Shown here: piece after piece, positions 20,827 to 31,993 of the stretch
Position numbering within the stretch: position 1 is the first letter of the stretch
Layout of the letters: every line of letters begins with the position of its first letter
Origin: Trochalopteron elliotii
Lineage: Eukaryota > Chordata > Aves > Passeriformes > Leiothrichidae
Assembly (NCBI GenBank): GCA_024734555.1
Contig: JANPWX010000358.1
Span: forward strand, 1,364,369 to 1,428,368
Length of the DNA stretch: 64,000 nucleotides
Direction: 5' to 3'
Notes under the pieces: model-generated
The model's database searches: none
What the model was told of the DNA's origin: nothing
Seen by the model: only the letters and a program-made list of their open reading frames with translations
Made by a program: the position numbers and the translations under genes

Positions 20827-23800
20827 GTCTTCAGCTTTAGATTTCCTCCTGTGCTGCAGCAGTTTTGATAGGTGAGGTGTTGTGTCCCATCTCCTGCTCT
20901 GAAAGACTTGTCTGAGCTCCTGGGTTGTGAGACAAAATCTGTGCAAAGTGTCCTCCCCTGTGCTTCATACCCAAGGAAAAGCTGAGACTGCTCAGGGAAC
21001 TTAAGCTCAGGAAGACCTAATTTGCAGATCCCAACAGGCATGTACATGGCATAGATGCAAAACTGCCCAGTCCTGCTGAGATGACAACATTTCTGAGTGC
21101 AGCAGCAAAACTCCAGATAGCTGGGTAATTACAGTGGCAAAAATTATGTGTTTATGGCCCTTTAGGAGCCTCAGGTGATAAATGTTCTGTGGATTGCAAC
21201 TCCCACGTTTGAGTGCCCACACTCTGTCCAGGTATCCTGTGGTTCCTCGTGCCCACACTTGGGGCATGCAGGCTGCTCTAGTTCTGAATTAACTTCTCCA
21301 AAGTAATCCCAGTTTTCCCATCTCCATTCCACAGGTCAGCCCAAGCTCAGCAGTGACTCAGCAGCACACCTGCCCCTGCACACGTGACTGAACATCTCCT
21401 GCTGTGTGCTTCAGCTCCAGCACTGCTACTTCCTAAAGTTAGAAGCAAATAAAAGTCATGCTTCATGAAAAATAAATCCCTGTAATTTTAGGTCTCCAGC
21501 ACCACCTGGTCTTCCATCCTCTCCCCTAACCTCTTCCTGGATAACACTTCCTGTGCTGATTGTATTAGTGTAGCATGGAGTGAAGTACAGTCAAAGGCTA
21601 ATCTTTTTGTGATTGAATATTAGATTCCTCATTTCAAGAGGCTCTTACAGCTTTTTATCAGACTGATGGAAGATGCCAAGGATGGAAGAGAACTTGAGGG
21701 AAAAGTACATGTCTCTTCCCAAGGGTTTTATTCTCTTCTCCTTCAAAGCTTTTACATTATGGCAAATAGTATAATTTAGAGTTGTTATTTAAAAAAAGAT
21801 ATTCATTACTGAGAGGGCAGCTTCCTCAGAAGACACTTAATTGACAGTGTTTAGGACTGACAACACACCTGAGGTGGATTACCAGCAATTCATCCTTGAA
21901 GCAGAAGGAAAGGAACAGAAGGACAAAACAGACAGAAACAAAAAAGCTGGAGCTGCAGGATCTAAAATGGAGTAAACAGGCAACTGAATAATACTGATCT
22001 GGGCTTCCTGAACCATCTTTAGACGTGTATAAAATTACATATTAAAATCCATTAACTGCTATTTTTTGCAGGATGAAGATCCAGGACAAACACTGCTGCT
22101 CCTCAGGCAAAGCCAGTCCTTTACCCCTTATGCAGAAGGTGGGATCTTTCCAAGGGACCAGTCCTTCCAGGATTTTCTATTCCTATCTTAAAACAACCTT
22201 CTGCTCTTTCTTGTTTTAATAGCTCTACAAATTCCTCTCCTCTCTCTACTGCCAAAAGAAAATATTTGCATGCAGGTTAGAAAGGGTGGTGTCCAGAAGG
22301 GACCTGGCAGTTAAAGCAAAATATACACACGATGCAAATAAAATATAATATAACAACACATAATACCTGTCTCAAATCACCACCCAGTTCTGGAGGGTCT
22401 GACTTTGATTATGTCTCTCTTTGCACTTTATGAGTCCTCTATATCTACTTTTACTGCTGCTCAGCCTCAACAGTTGTACTTTTTATGTTAGGTAAAAGCA
22501 GGAAAGGATACACTCTGAATCCTGGTTATTTTTGTTTATCATGGGAGGGACCATTAAAGATAAAGGTTCAGAACTGCCCTCTCCCAGAAAAGTAACTTGG
22601 TTTTGCTTGTGCTGCTGTCTAGAAAATAATGTGGGATTTGGGATGTTCATGAGAATACTGGGCCAGTATAGCAAAGGGTCTCAGCTTTGTCACCTCACAG
22701 TTCAAGCTCTTGCTGTGGATTTGGCAGGTTAAGGGGGGAAGGGACCAAAATGTCTTCCTCTGCTGTTTGTGTGCCAATTGTGCATGTGTTTAATGTAGGT
22801 TTTAACACTGGTACCCAGGAGGAAAGGAGGATTCTGTCCAAAGACCCTGAGGAGATGGAGCTGCTTCCCTGCCAGCCTGGGTGAGGAGCCTCCAGGAGAG
22901 GTGAGCTCTCAGATGCATCCTTGTGTGCAGCATCCTCTGTGAGCTTGCACTGACCTCACTTTCTGCTCTGTGAGTGGTTTTTTGTGGGGGTGCCCAGACC
23001 TCTCCCTGTCAGCAGGAAGCAAAGGCAGCTTCTGGATTCACTCCCTGCAGTACAAAAGTCTCAAAACAAAACACTATGTCACCTAATTGCCAGAGCTGAA
23101 ATTATTTATGGACCTGGCCTTTGGAGTCAGAGCCTCAAACTTCTTTAATTACCTTTGGGGATCTGTGCACAGGATACCATGGTGATGAGAATAATATTTG
23201 GAATTCAAGTCTTGTCTAGTGTGCTTTAGCAGCTGGAATGGGCAAGCAGCTGATTATGACCATAACAGAAATAATGCCAGAAACCTACATGCACAGAGTT
23301 TGGAGAGTTGGCTTTTTAATCAGATGCATAAAACTCTGGTTATCTTTCTTAAATTCCTTCTGGAAACAAAATTTGTAAGGAAAGCTCCTGTTCAATATTC
23401 AATGTCCTTGTGCAGTGTGAATCTTTACCTATAAAACTCCTCACCAAAGGAGGAAAGACTAGAATGTAAATTGAATTGTTGTCTTGATACTGCTATTTGG
23501 GGCATTAATATCCATCCACTAAAGAACAAAAACTGAGCATGCAAATTATTCCCATTTCAGGTCCATACCAACATTGCTGAAATTAGTCTGAATCTATCAT
23601 TGCTTGATTCAAACTTAATAAAATCTCTGGGGACAATTTAAATGTTTAAGGTGATTTGTTTCTCCAGGGAAGCCATCCAGACTCATTAGCAGACCATGGC
23701 AATTGTCAGAACCAATAATATCTGGAGGCAGTTGCTGTTTTCCAGCTCACCTCTAAGGATGCACTGAGGCACAGCTACAACAGGACTCTCCATAGGATGA

Positions 23801-25155
23801 GGTAAGGCTTGGAACCACAGAGAGCCCACATTCAGCCAGATCATAGAACAAATCTATCAGCCTCAGCCACGTGGGATTCATCTGAGCAAACAAACTGGTT
23901 GTCTGGTCTTGCTTTGGCACCACAGGGAAATTGGCACATTCAAGGCATGATTCATCTTGCCCTGAAGCTGATATCTAAAATAAGTCAGCTGAGCAGGCTG
24001 TAAAAGTGCCTGTTTCCCTTCATGGCTACAAAGGATGGGAGGATCAGTGAGGCACAGATGTCTCCAGTGTGGATGTTTTGAATTGGGCAAGATGAAGCCT
24101 GTCTATGCTGTATTTTTTTTTAGAAATGCCTTGTGTGTTGGATGCTCAGGTCTCAAATTGGAAGTACAAGTTCAATTATAAAGAACAGTGTCCTCAAGGG
24201 CCCTCGAAGAAATGCATTTGCTCTGAGTTTAACCCTGACCCAAAGCCCTGATGCATCTTTTCCCAGTATTTAGTGACTATAACTTGACAGACACTTCACT
24301 GTTCTCATCATTTTCATTCAGCAACTGAATTCAAAGATTGAATGGATATTTTTAGAGTTTACTCACATAACTTTAAAATTATTTAGACCAGGTAGCACAG
24401 ACATTTCCCCCTTCTTACTCAAAGAGCTCTAGGACTTGTAACAATGAAAACATGTCTTTGCCTCATGGCTCTTTTCTTAATTTTTTCCCCCCTCTTTGTC
24501 TTGTGTCATCCATAACATTTTGATTGTGTCACAGCTTAGAGGAGAAGTTTTTTTGAGTAGTTTGGAACATCTTGAGCTTTGATTTCTAATCAATTTGCAC
24601 TAACAGCTATGGAAACCAGTATAACAAGCCAGGCCTTTTCTGTCTCTTTCTCTTTCTTACATTTGGAAAAATAAATCTGAGCAGCGACGTGAGTCTTGTA
24701 TAATTACTCTTCCATTTGTATTTCTGGACTTGTCAATCTGGCAAATGCCACAGAGTGGGATTAAAAGCTTTCTCCTTCTCTCTCAATCAGAGATTTCATT
24801 TGCTTCCGTGTTTTACAGTAAATATAATCAGTTCAGCAGGAGATGGTTTTGTTCTCTGCAGTGATGCCTTCCTGGTCGAGGGAGGTCTTATCAGCAGCCA
24901 GGATGAGAAGTCAAGTGACAGGAGCCCCCCACACCAAGAGCCACTGCAGCTGCAGGCAGAGTGATCCAAGCTGGAGTCCCTGTGGGGCACCTGCAGATGT
25001 GTCTCCCCAGCAGGAAACCCGAAGGTCTCCACTCCTCCATTTCTGGTTGGGGTTCAGGGGCTCCAAACAAGAGATGGAGTCAGACTCAACCACCTTCCAG
25101 GTGGGAGCAGGTGATGCCATAAATCACAGACTACACAGACTGTGCAGATGAACCT

Positions 25156-25822
25156 TGTTGGAAAATGAGGGAAGTTTACAGGAAAGTTTTACAGATATGA
25201 ATGTTTGGCAGAAGGCTCTCTGAATGTGGAACCTGAAAGTGGAATAGAGATAGAAACAAGTTTTGATATAGAGGAATAAAAGATTCTAAATGAAAGTTGT
25301 TACTGGTCAACTAAGAAGGCAAAGGTTAAGTCAAGTTGGAAAGAGGTTTTATGGCTAGAGCAAAAGATATGTTGACCACAAACAAAGAAGATGTTTTTAG
25401 CAAGCAGAAAGAGGTCTCAAGAAAAGCAGAAGATACTATAAGCAAACAAAACCCATGTTTTTACCAAGTAGAAAAAAGGTCTAAGAATTTTCCACTGCAA
25501 GAAAATAGAAAAACGACTTCAAGCTTAAACTGTAACATAATATGGTAATGATAGTAGTTATGATAAGCTAGAGGTAATAGTAAAGGTTTTGTGTATGATG
25601 CTGATTGGTTTTTATGTATTAAGATGCTTGGCAAAAAAACCTATATAATGCATTGTAATCAGAGCTGAAGTGGCTTCAGGTTTTGCCTGTAAGCTGATGC
25701 TGACAGCTATAGGCTTGGCTCTGTTACCCATGACCCAGGACTGCTGTAACTTCTATCTATGAAATAAACAGCACCTTGAAAGAGCCTCCTGGAGTCCCAT
25801 GTCTCTCATTCAGGCTCTTACA
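25156..25822 (+). mobile_element. Solo LTR (667 bp) with AACCT duplication
   Basis: It begins TGTTGGAAAA and ends CTCTTACA. AACCT lies directly before (25151-25155) and directly after it (25823-25827). A TATA box (CTATATAATG near 25640-25650) and an AATAAA signal (near 25762-25767) stand in LTR order and spacing. No internal retroviral sequence is present, so it is the product of LTR-LTR recombination. Its sequence is unrelated to the LTRs of the provirus at 8505. Confidence 0.85.
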
Positions 25823-25827
25823 AACCT

Positions 25828-27150
25828 TAACTCCTGTTTAGTCCCAGACATGGGGTCTCTGGGAAGCTCCTCCAACCAGACACAACCCACAGGGAGCTTT
25901 GCTCTTTTGCCCTGGGACTGGGCCCTGTTTGGTGGGAAGGGGAGGTGCTGGATCATGGCAGGGCTTGGCTGTGGGGTGGAGGGGCTTGGACTGAGGGCCA
26001 TCAGTGAGGATTGCAAATTATTTAACTTACTGTAGAGGAGAGGAATAAAGGAATTTTTGAGTAGTGAAGAATTGTAAGATGGGCACTTAGACGTCTCTAA
26101 ATTTAGACAGCAGCAGAGAGTTTAATATTGCTTTCTGTGCATTTAAGCACCTGAATTCCACTGACACCTCACTTAATTTGTCTTTGTCCTTTTTTTCACC
26201 CTTACTTGCAGGCTGTGTGCCTTGATTTCCAACACATAAACACAACACAAAATACAATAAAAAGAAATTGGAAACACTTTGTTTAAGCCTTGATGACAGC
26301 TGGTATGTAAATGCAAAGACTTCAGACTGTCTCTCAGTACAGAGCAACCCTTAGCACTTAGTTGTTTTTAACTTTTGCATGGTCAGACCCATGGATGTGC
26401 CAGTGCTTTAGTGCTTTCACTGATTGCTTCTTTTCTCAGCATCTGAATTTGAGAGCATTGTCTAGTTTCATGCAGTGTAAGTCCTTTGCCAATCCTTCAT
26501 TAAGCAAAAAGGAAACCTACCCCTAAGCCCCAAGGATTTGGTTTTTTCCCCCCTATATCTTTTCCAACAACTTTAATCCCTTTATGAGGACAAAAAATTG
26601 TATATTTTTTACTTACTAGCTTTGCAAAAGTCCACCTAAGAGCTGATATTTCTATTCTTTCCTGTTGTCACTACTAATAAATATTCTATGGTGGGGCCTG
26701 AGATGACAGTTGTGATGAAGAGACGGGGTGGCACAGAAATACTTGATCCTCTGTGGCTGTGCTGACAGCTGGTGTGGACTGGCACAGCTCCAGTGGAGAT
26801 CTGGCCCCTGGTCCTGGATTCATACAGGGAATCCATCTGCAAAGGCAGAAGCCATTTTATGGACTGCATTTCCACTTCAGCCTGACAGGTTTTAGTAGCT
26901 GATATCAGGGTGCTGTTGCACCATAAAAGGTATTGTAGAGACTCATAATTAAGAGCAACCTTGCTTCATGAAACTCTCAACTTTAGCAAAGAACAAACAG
27001 ACATCAGAGGATGCAAGGGAAAAGCAGTCTGGTTTTCCAAGCAGGTGAGGCTTTCAGCCTTGTGCTGCTGCTATTCAAAGGAGAATGGTCGAGGCAAGGA
27101 GCTTGGGAGTGCTGCTCTCCTGACAAGAGAGGAGAGGCTGCTGATGCAGC
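25828..27150. other. Intergenic block
   Basis: No gene or clear repeat is recognised. It leads into the GC-rich tandem repeats. Confidence 0.45.
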
Positions 27151-27470
27151 TGGGCAGCCAGCATCCCAATATGGGCAGCCAGGATCCCATCCTGGGCAGC
27201 CAACATCCTACCCCAGGCAGCATCCCACCCTGCCCAGCCACCATCCCATCCACCCAGCCAGCACCCCATCCCAGCCAGCATCCCACCTTGCCCAGCCAGC
27301 ATCCCATCCCATCCCAGCCAGCATCCTACCCCAGGCAGCCAGGGTCCCATCCTGGCCGGCCAGCCTCCCATCTCATCCCAGCCAGCATCCCATCCCATCC
27401 CGGGCAGCCAGGATCCCATCCCGGACAGCCAACATCCCACCCTGCCCGGCCAGCATCCCATCCCTCCCAG
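27151..27470. repeat. Degenerate CCAGCATCCCATCC minisatellite
   Basis: About 320 bp of variable-length units built on CAGCCAGCATCCCATCC, separated by short GGGCAGC or TGCCCGGC spacers. Unit length varies between roughly 10 and 25 bp. The long open frames crossing it on both strands are by-products of a repeat with few stop triplets. Confidence 0.85.
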
Positions 27471-27479
27471 CGAGGCCAC

Positions 27480-27870
27480 AAGCTGTTGCACAGCCCCTCG
27501 CCAGCCAAGATCGGGGCGAGCCAAGCGCCGGCCGGGGAGCCAAGCGCGGCGATCCCGGAGCCAAGCCCGGCCATCCCGGAGCCAAGCGCGGCGGTCCCGG
27601 AGCCAAGCCCGGCGATCCAGCTGCCGCTGCGGGGAGGGGACGCGGGGCTCGGCCGGGCTTGGCAGCGCAGCCTTGGCCAAGCTGTGCCCTTGGAGCGCTC
27701 GGCCGCCGGCAGCGCTTCTGAGGCTCGCAGATAAAGAGGTTGTGCCGGGACCGCTTTTCCACACAGCAATTAGCAGGAGGAGACGGCACCGAGCAAATAT
27801 TCCAATCGCGGATCCAGGAGGTGCCAATATGTTTTGCCGTTCCGCGATTGTGTTCTGGAGGCGGCAGCAG
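27480..27870. promoter_or_regulatory. Isolated CpG island
   Basis: This block is markedly GC- and CpG-rich compared with the surrounding AT-rich desert, and CpGs persist beyond the tandem repeat to about 27860. CpG islands in birds often mark promoters. No exon can be assigned, so it could be the start of a non-coding RNA, an orphan island, or simply repeat-driven. Confidence 0.45.
27519..27621. repeat. 21-bp CpG-rich tandem repeat
   Basis: Four units of AGCCAAGC(G/C)CGGC(G/C)(A/G)TCCCGG start at 27538, 27559, 27580 and 27601, preceded by a 19-bp partial unit at 27519. Units alternate between GCGCGG and GCCCGG, suggesting a 42-bp higher-order duplication. Confidence 0.9.
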
Positions 27871-27879
27871 GGCTGCTGC

Positions 27880-28110
27880 ACTGAAGGATCTGTTCAGTTG
27901 GCATTTCTGCTATAAACCTAATTTTTGAAAGGGGTTATAACTGGGCCGTTTTTAATTAACGAGGGGATTAAAGTTGGCACACGGTCACTGAAGGGCTGTT
28001 TGTTGCTGGTTTAATTCATTTTTTGAATCCAATCTGTTAGGCCCGTCTCTCAAATAATATTCTTTGTTTCCACTTGCCAGGATTGACTTTAAAGACCTTT
28101 AAAAATCTCT
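27880..28110. promoter_or_regulatory. Possible conserved non-coding element
   Basis: Directly next to the CpG island is a repeat-free block with homeodomain-type cores (TTTTTAATTAAC near 27950, GGTTTAATTCATT near 28009). The composition and motifs suggest an enhancer. The evidence is weak without conservation data. Confidence 0.25.
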
Positions 28111-28554
28111 GTGCACATGTGTGTACTTACATCTATGTGTAAGGGAAAAGAGTTTTAACAAGGTGAAGAACCACATCAGAGTAGGCAAGCAGGTTGCTGA
28201 AAGCTCCCACATTCCCAAAGCTACCATAACTCATAGCAGCTATGGGCTGGAACAGGGAATGCAGAAGCAGTTGCAAATTTTTTGCTGAATTTTGCAGAAA
28301 GCTGTCCACTTGGGGCATGCAAAAACTTTTTCCCAAACTTAGGCATCATTTTTATGCGCTATACTTTGATAAATAGATACTAGTATCGCACAGCTTCAAA
28401 AAGGACCAGGCTGCTGCTGGTAAGTCACTATTAGAATACATAAAACCATGTAAATACAATGATACTGTATGTAGTGTAAATAGACTATATAATTCTAAAT
28501 CCCAAAAGTTATAGGGCCATAAACCTCTCAACATCAGAAAAATTTATTCCAGTT

Positions 28555-28855
28555 CTCTATTATCCCAGCTACTGGAAAGCTTTTCCCTCTTGTTTAAACT
28601 GAATCTCCCTCTTCTTAACTTCATCCTATTAATTGTCCTATATGTCCCAGACCTGGAAAACACACTGTCCCTTGCCCTTTTCAGCACACTTTTAGTGTAC
28701 CAGAAGGCCATTGCCTCTTGGCAGTTCCTGCTTCTTTGGGCTTTCCAGCTTTCCCAACACAGCCTCTGAAAATCTGTCTATCCTTTAAAAACACTGTATC
28801 TCACCTCTATCTAGCTGGTCCAGCCTTTCCAGGAGCGATGAAGATTTGGGGTGCA
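28555..28855 (-). mobile_element. Possible CR1-like fragment, minus strand
   Basis: Segments such as 'gaatctccctcttcttaact' and 'ctggtccagcctttccagga' resemble reverse-oriented CR1 sequence, but divergence is high. It may be only a chance resemblance. Confidence 0.35.
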
Positions 28856-31424
28856 GTTTGAGAAGAGTTCTTGCTGCTGTCCCTTTGAATTCAGCAATAT
28901 TGCACCTCCCAGTCCCTCTGCTCTTTCAGGGGTGTTTTCTCAACCATCATCCACAGATGACCATGACACATGGAGTGTTCCTCCTGGACGTGTCAGGAGG
29001 AATGGCAGGATCTCTGCTTTTGTGCAAGTGCTTCATACAAACCCCCAGTGGGAAGGGTCTGCAGCTGGCTGCATTTGGACTCTCAGCCTGGTCACTGGTG
29101 GGTCCTTTGTTGCTCACAAGACCAGAGCTCTGTGGTGAGCAGAGAGATAAGAGTGAAGTGCAAATCCCTCAGGCTCTACACTGCTCTAGCAGAAACCTTG
29201 CTGGCCGTGTGAACAACTTGCACAGCTGATAGAGCCTGTTCTTCACAACACAGACACCCTTTGCTCTCACCAAAAGTCACATCCCACATCAGCAAGCCTG
29301 CAGCTTTGGCCCAGCTTTGGCCACAGTCTCTGAGCAGCTCCTGGAGTCGCTGAGCTGGTTTGGTAATCACCAAGAGCTACTCCCCTCTCTCTGTCTGTGA
29401 TGCCTGTCAGTTTGTGGGCCCGTGGCTGTCCCAGCTGATGTCCATCTTCATCCTGTGGCTGCTCTCCCATTTCTGTAGACAGACAAAATGGAAATTCTCC
29501 ATACAAAGCAGATGAGTAACAAAGGATATATTGTCCTTTTAGCTCTAGAACTCAAGGTGGGTTTCAGCCTGAAGTGACACCTGCATTAGGTTTCTCTGTA
29601 TATGCTGAAGTCTTTAGCTCCCATTATTTTCAGTCAGGGCTTCCTTTGTTTGATCCAATGCAGGTGTCAGTCCAGAAAAGAAGTCTTGCTTAGGTCTCAT
29701 GTCATACCTGCCAGCCCCATGCCCTAAGCTTAACTTTCAGTGGAGCTGACTTGCCTTGAGGGCTCTGTTGGGAGCCCAGGCACCAAAACCCCACAGTGTT
29801 ATTTAAATCCAGTGCCTCAGAGCTGAGGTCTGGCATTGACACACTGCCTCATCTGTTTTTCAAATTAAACACTCCAAATGGATGGGGTTTGGAGATGCTT
29901 TGATTAAACCTGCAGAGAAAATATTTTAGGTGCAGTGTAGATGCTACATAGATTTCCAGTGATTTTTATAACCCTGCTCTCCCTCTACATTGATGTGCAA
30001 CCAGGTGTGTTTCCAGACTCAGTTTTTGGACAGAAGAATAAGTCAGAAGCCATAGAAGTTGTTGAAGAAACCCATGTCCTTTGCTCAAGTCCCTGCACCA
30101 CCCATGGCCACACCTGCAGACAGTGCTGAGGGCTCAGTTTGACTGATGATTCCCAGGGTGAGAAAGAGGTTCTGTGTGAGCAGTGACCTCACCTCAGTGA
30201 TTACTTTTGGCAACACACACTCCCACTGGGCTGATGTCACTCCATTCAGAGGTGATACAACACCCAAAAGTCCAGAGCACTGTTCAAGAAATGTTGCTGC
30301 CTTCTCCTCTCTGAATGGGAAAGTTCCTTGTGAAGCTTTGGTTCCTCTCTCCAGTTCCTGGGTGGGAGGCAAAGGGCAAGAACAGGGTGCTCCTTTCCTA
30401 TGAGGGCTGTTTCTGATTTGGGGGTTTGAGGAAGGGTATTTTTGCAGGAAGTGTGGCAGTTTGCATGGCCTGGGGGTTGTTTGTCTCCTGTGAGTGCTCT
30501 GTCCCCAAGCCATGGGGCTGCAGTTTGAAGGGGTGCAGCAATCACTGCTCCTGGTGTGATGGGTTTGTCACCCCGGGTAGTGCTGCTCCTGGGGGGTGTG
30601 TGCTTGTCAGTTGAGATTTTTCTGCAGTTTCCTTGATGGGAGTGTTGAGTGACATGCATTCCCTAGGGAGATATTTCCATGTTTTTATTGTTCTTCAGGC
30701 TCCTGTGACATTTCCCGAGTCCAGCTGTTGGAGCCTCAGGTTGGATCGTCTGCTCCAGGTGCCAGCAGGGATCATTTGGCCCTTCAGCCGTGACTGTGTT
30801 GGCTTCTGCAGCTCATGGTATGCACACTTTGGGAGTGGATTTCTCATGTAAAACCTCAAAACTCACAGTGGAAACCTCTGTCACTGGGTGCTCAGTGACA
30901 CAAGGTCCAGCGTAACTTTTCACTCCCGTGAATTCCAGCAATGGCTTGAAAATGAAGACTGAAAAGAAAATTAAAAGTGCTTTTGCTTTCTTTTTAGGTA
31001 GAGGTACATACAGGACTGAAATTTTCAGGCTTTCAATGACACACAAAGTACAAACACAATTCCAGGAATGCTGGCCAGCGGGAAAAACACCATTTATTGT
31101 GAGTTTCTTGGTAAAATCATGACAGTTGACAACACCAAGAAGCAAACAAAAGCTGCATAGAACACTGCTCTCCTGAGCGTGTTATCACTGCTTGAACTTC
31201 TCTGGCCTGAATATTGACATTAATTCAATTAATTCATACTGATTTTAAAATAATTTATTGACTTGATTAATTAATTAAGACTGATTTTAAAAATCTGTGG
31301 TTGGCTGTGAAAGTTTACTTGTCCCTGGACTTCAGATGTCTCTGATGACCCTGGTTGAGAGTGAAGGGTTGTTGATGGACAGATCATGGAGTTTTTCCAT
31401 CTTTATCACAGTGAAAGGAGAGAG
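28856..31424. other. Intergenic block
   Basis: I see no gene, RNA gene or clear repeat. Overlapping short open frames near 30085-30660 show no family signature. Confidence 0.45.
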
Positions 31425-31993
31425 TGTTATGGTTTAACCCCAGCTGGCAGCTAAATACCTCACAGCTGCTCATTCACTCCCACCCCCTGGCCCAATGGGG
31501 AGGAAAATTGGAAATAAAGTAAAACTCATGATTGTGATAAGAAGAGTTTAATAGCTAAAACAAAGTAAAATATAATAATAATGTTTATAGTAACAATGAT
31601 AATAATAGTAACAGAAAGGAGAGAGAGAGAGAGGAATAAAATACTAAAAAAGGAAAGTGATGCAAAACACAATTGCTCACCACTCCCTGGCTGATGTCCA
31701 GCCTGTCCCCAGACAGCAGTCAGACCCCCTGGCCAGCTCTCCCCCAGTTTATAGGCTGGGCATGATGTCCTGTGCTATGGAATATCCCTTTGGCCAGCCT
31801 GGGTCAGCTGTGCTGGCCATGCACCTCCTCCCTGGCAGAGCCTGGGAAACTGGGAAGTCTTTGACTTAGATAAACTCTGCTTAGCAACAACTGAAAGGTC
31901 AGTGTGTTACCAACATTATTCTCATCCTAAATCTCAAACACAGCACTGTACCAGCTATGAGGACAAAAATTAACTCTATCCCAGCTGAAAGCA
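31425..31993 (+). mobile_element. Solo LTR, diverged
   Basis: It starts TGTTATGGTTTAACCCC, a very characteristic beginning of a widespread avian LTR family, and keeps the family order: a polyadenine/AT-rich middle, 'agtttataggctgggcatga', 'ctatggaatatccctttggc', and an end near 'aactctatcccagctgaaag'. No perfect target duplication was found, so the right edge is approximate. It is clearly older than the provirus. Confidence 0.75.

Larger units (their letters stand above)
16361..25150. other. Long intergenic block
   Basis: I recognise no gene here. The 174-codon frame at 16892-17416 has no family resemblance, no splice context and ordinary intergenic base use, so I treat it as chance. The stretch contains a C17 run (18847-18863) and a (TC)n microsatellite (20791-20823). 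The sequence near 17640-17960 has the texture of conserved non-coding DNA. Confidence 0.45.

Noticed and set aside
27011..27881. Long proline/serine- and glycine/tryptophan-rich frames on both strands (up to 268 codons)
   Set aside because: They follow the tandem repeats, which contain few stop triplets in any frame; the encoded text is pure repeat.
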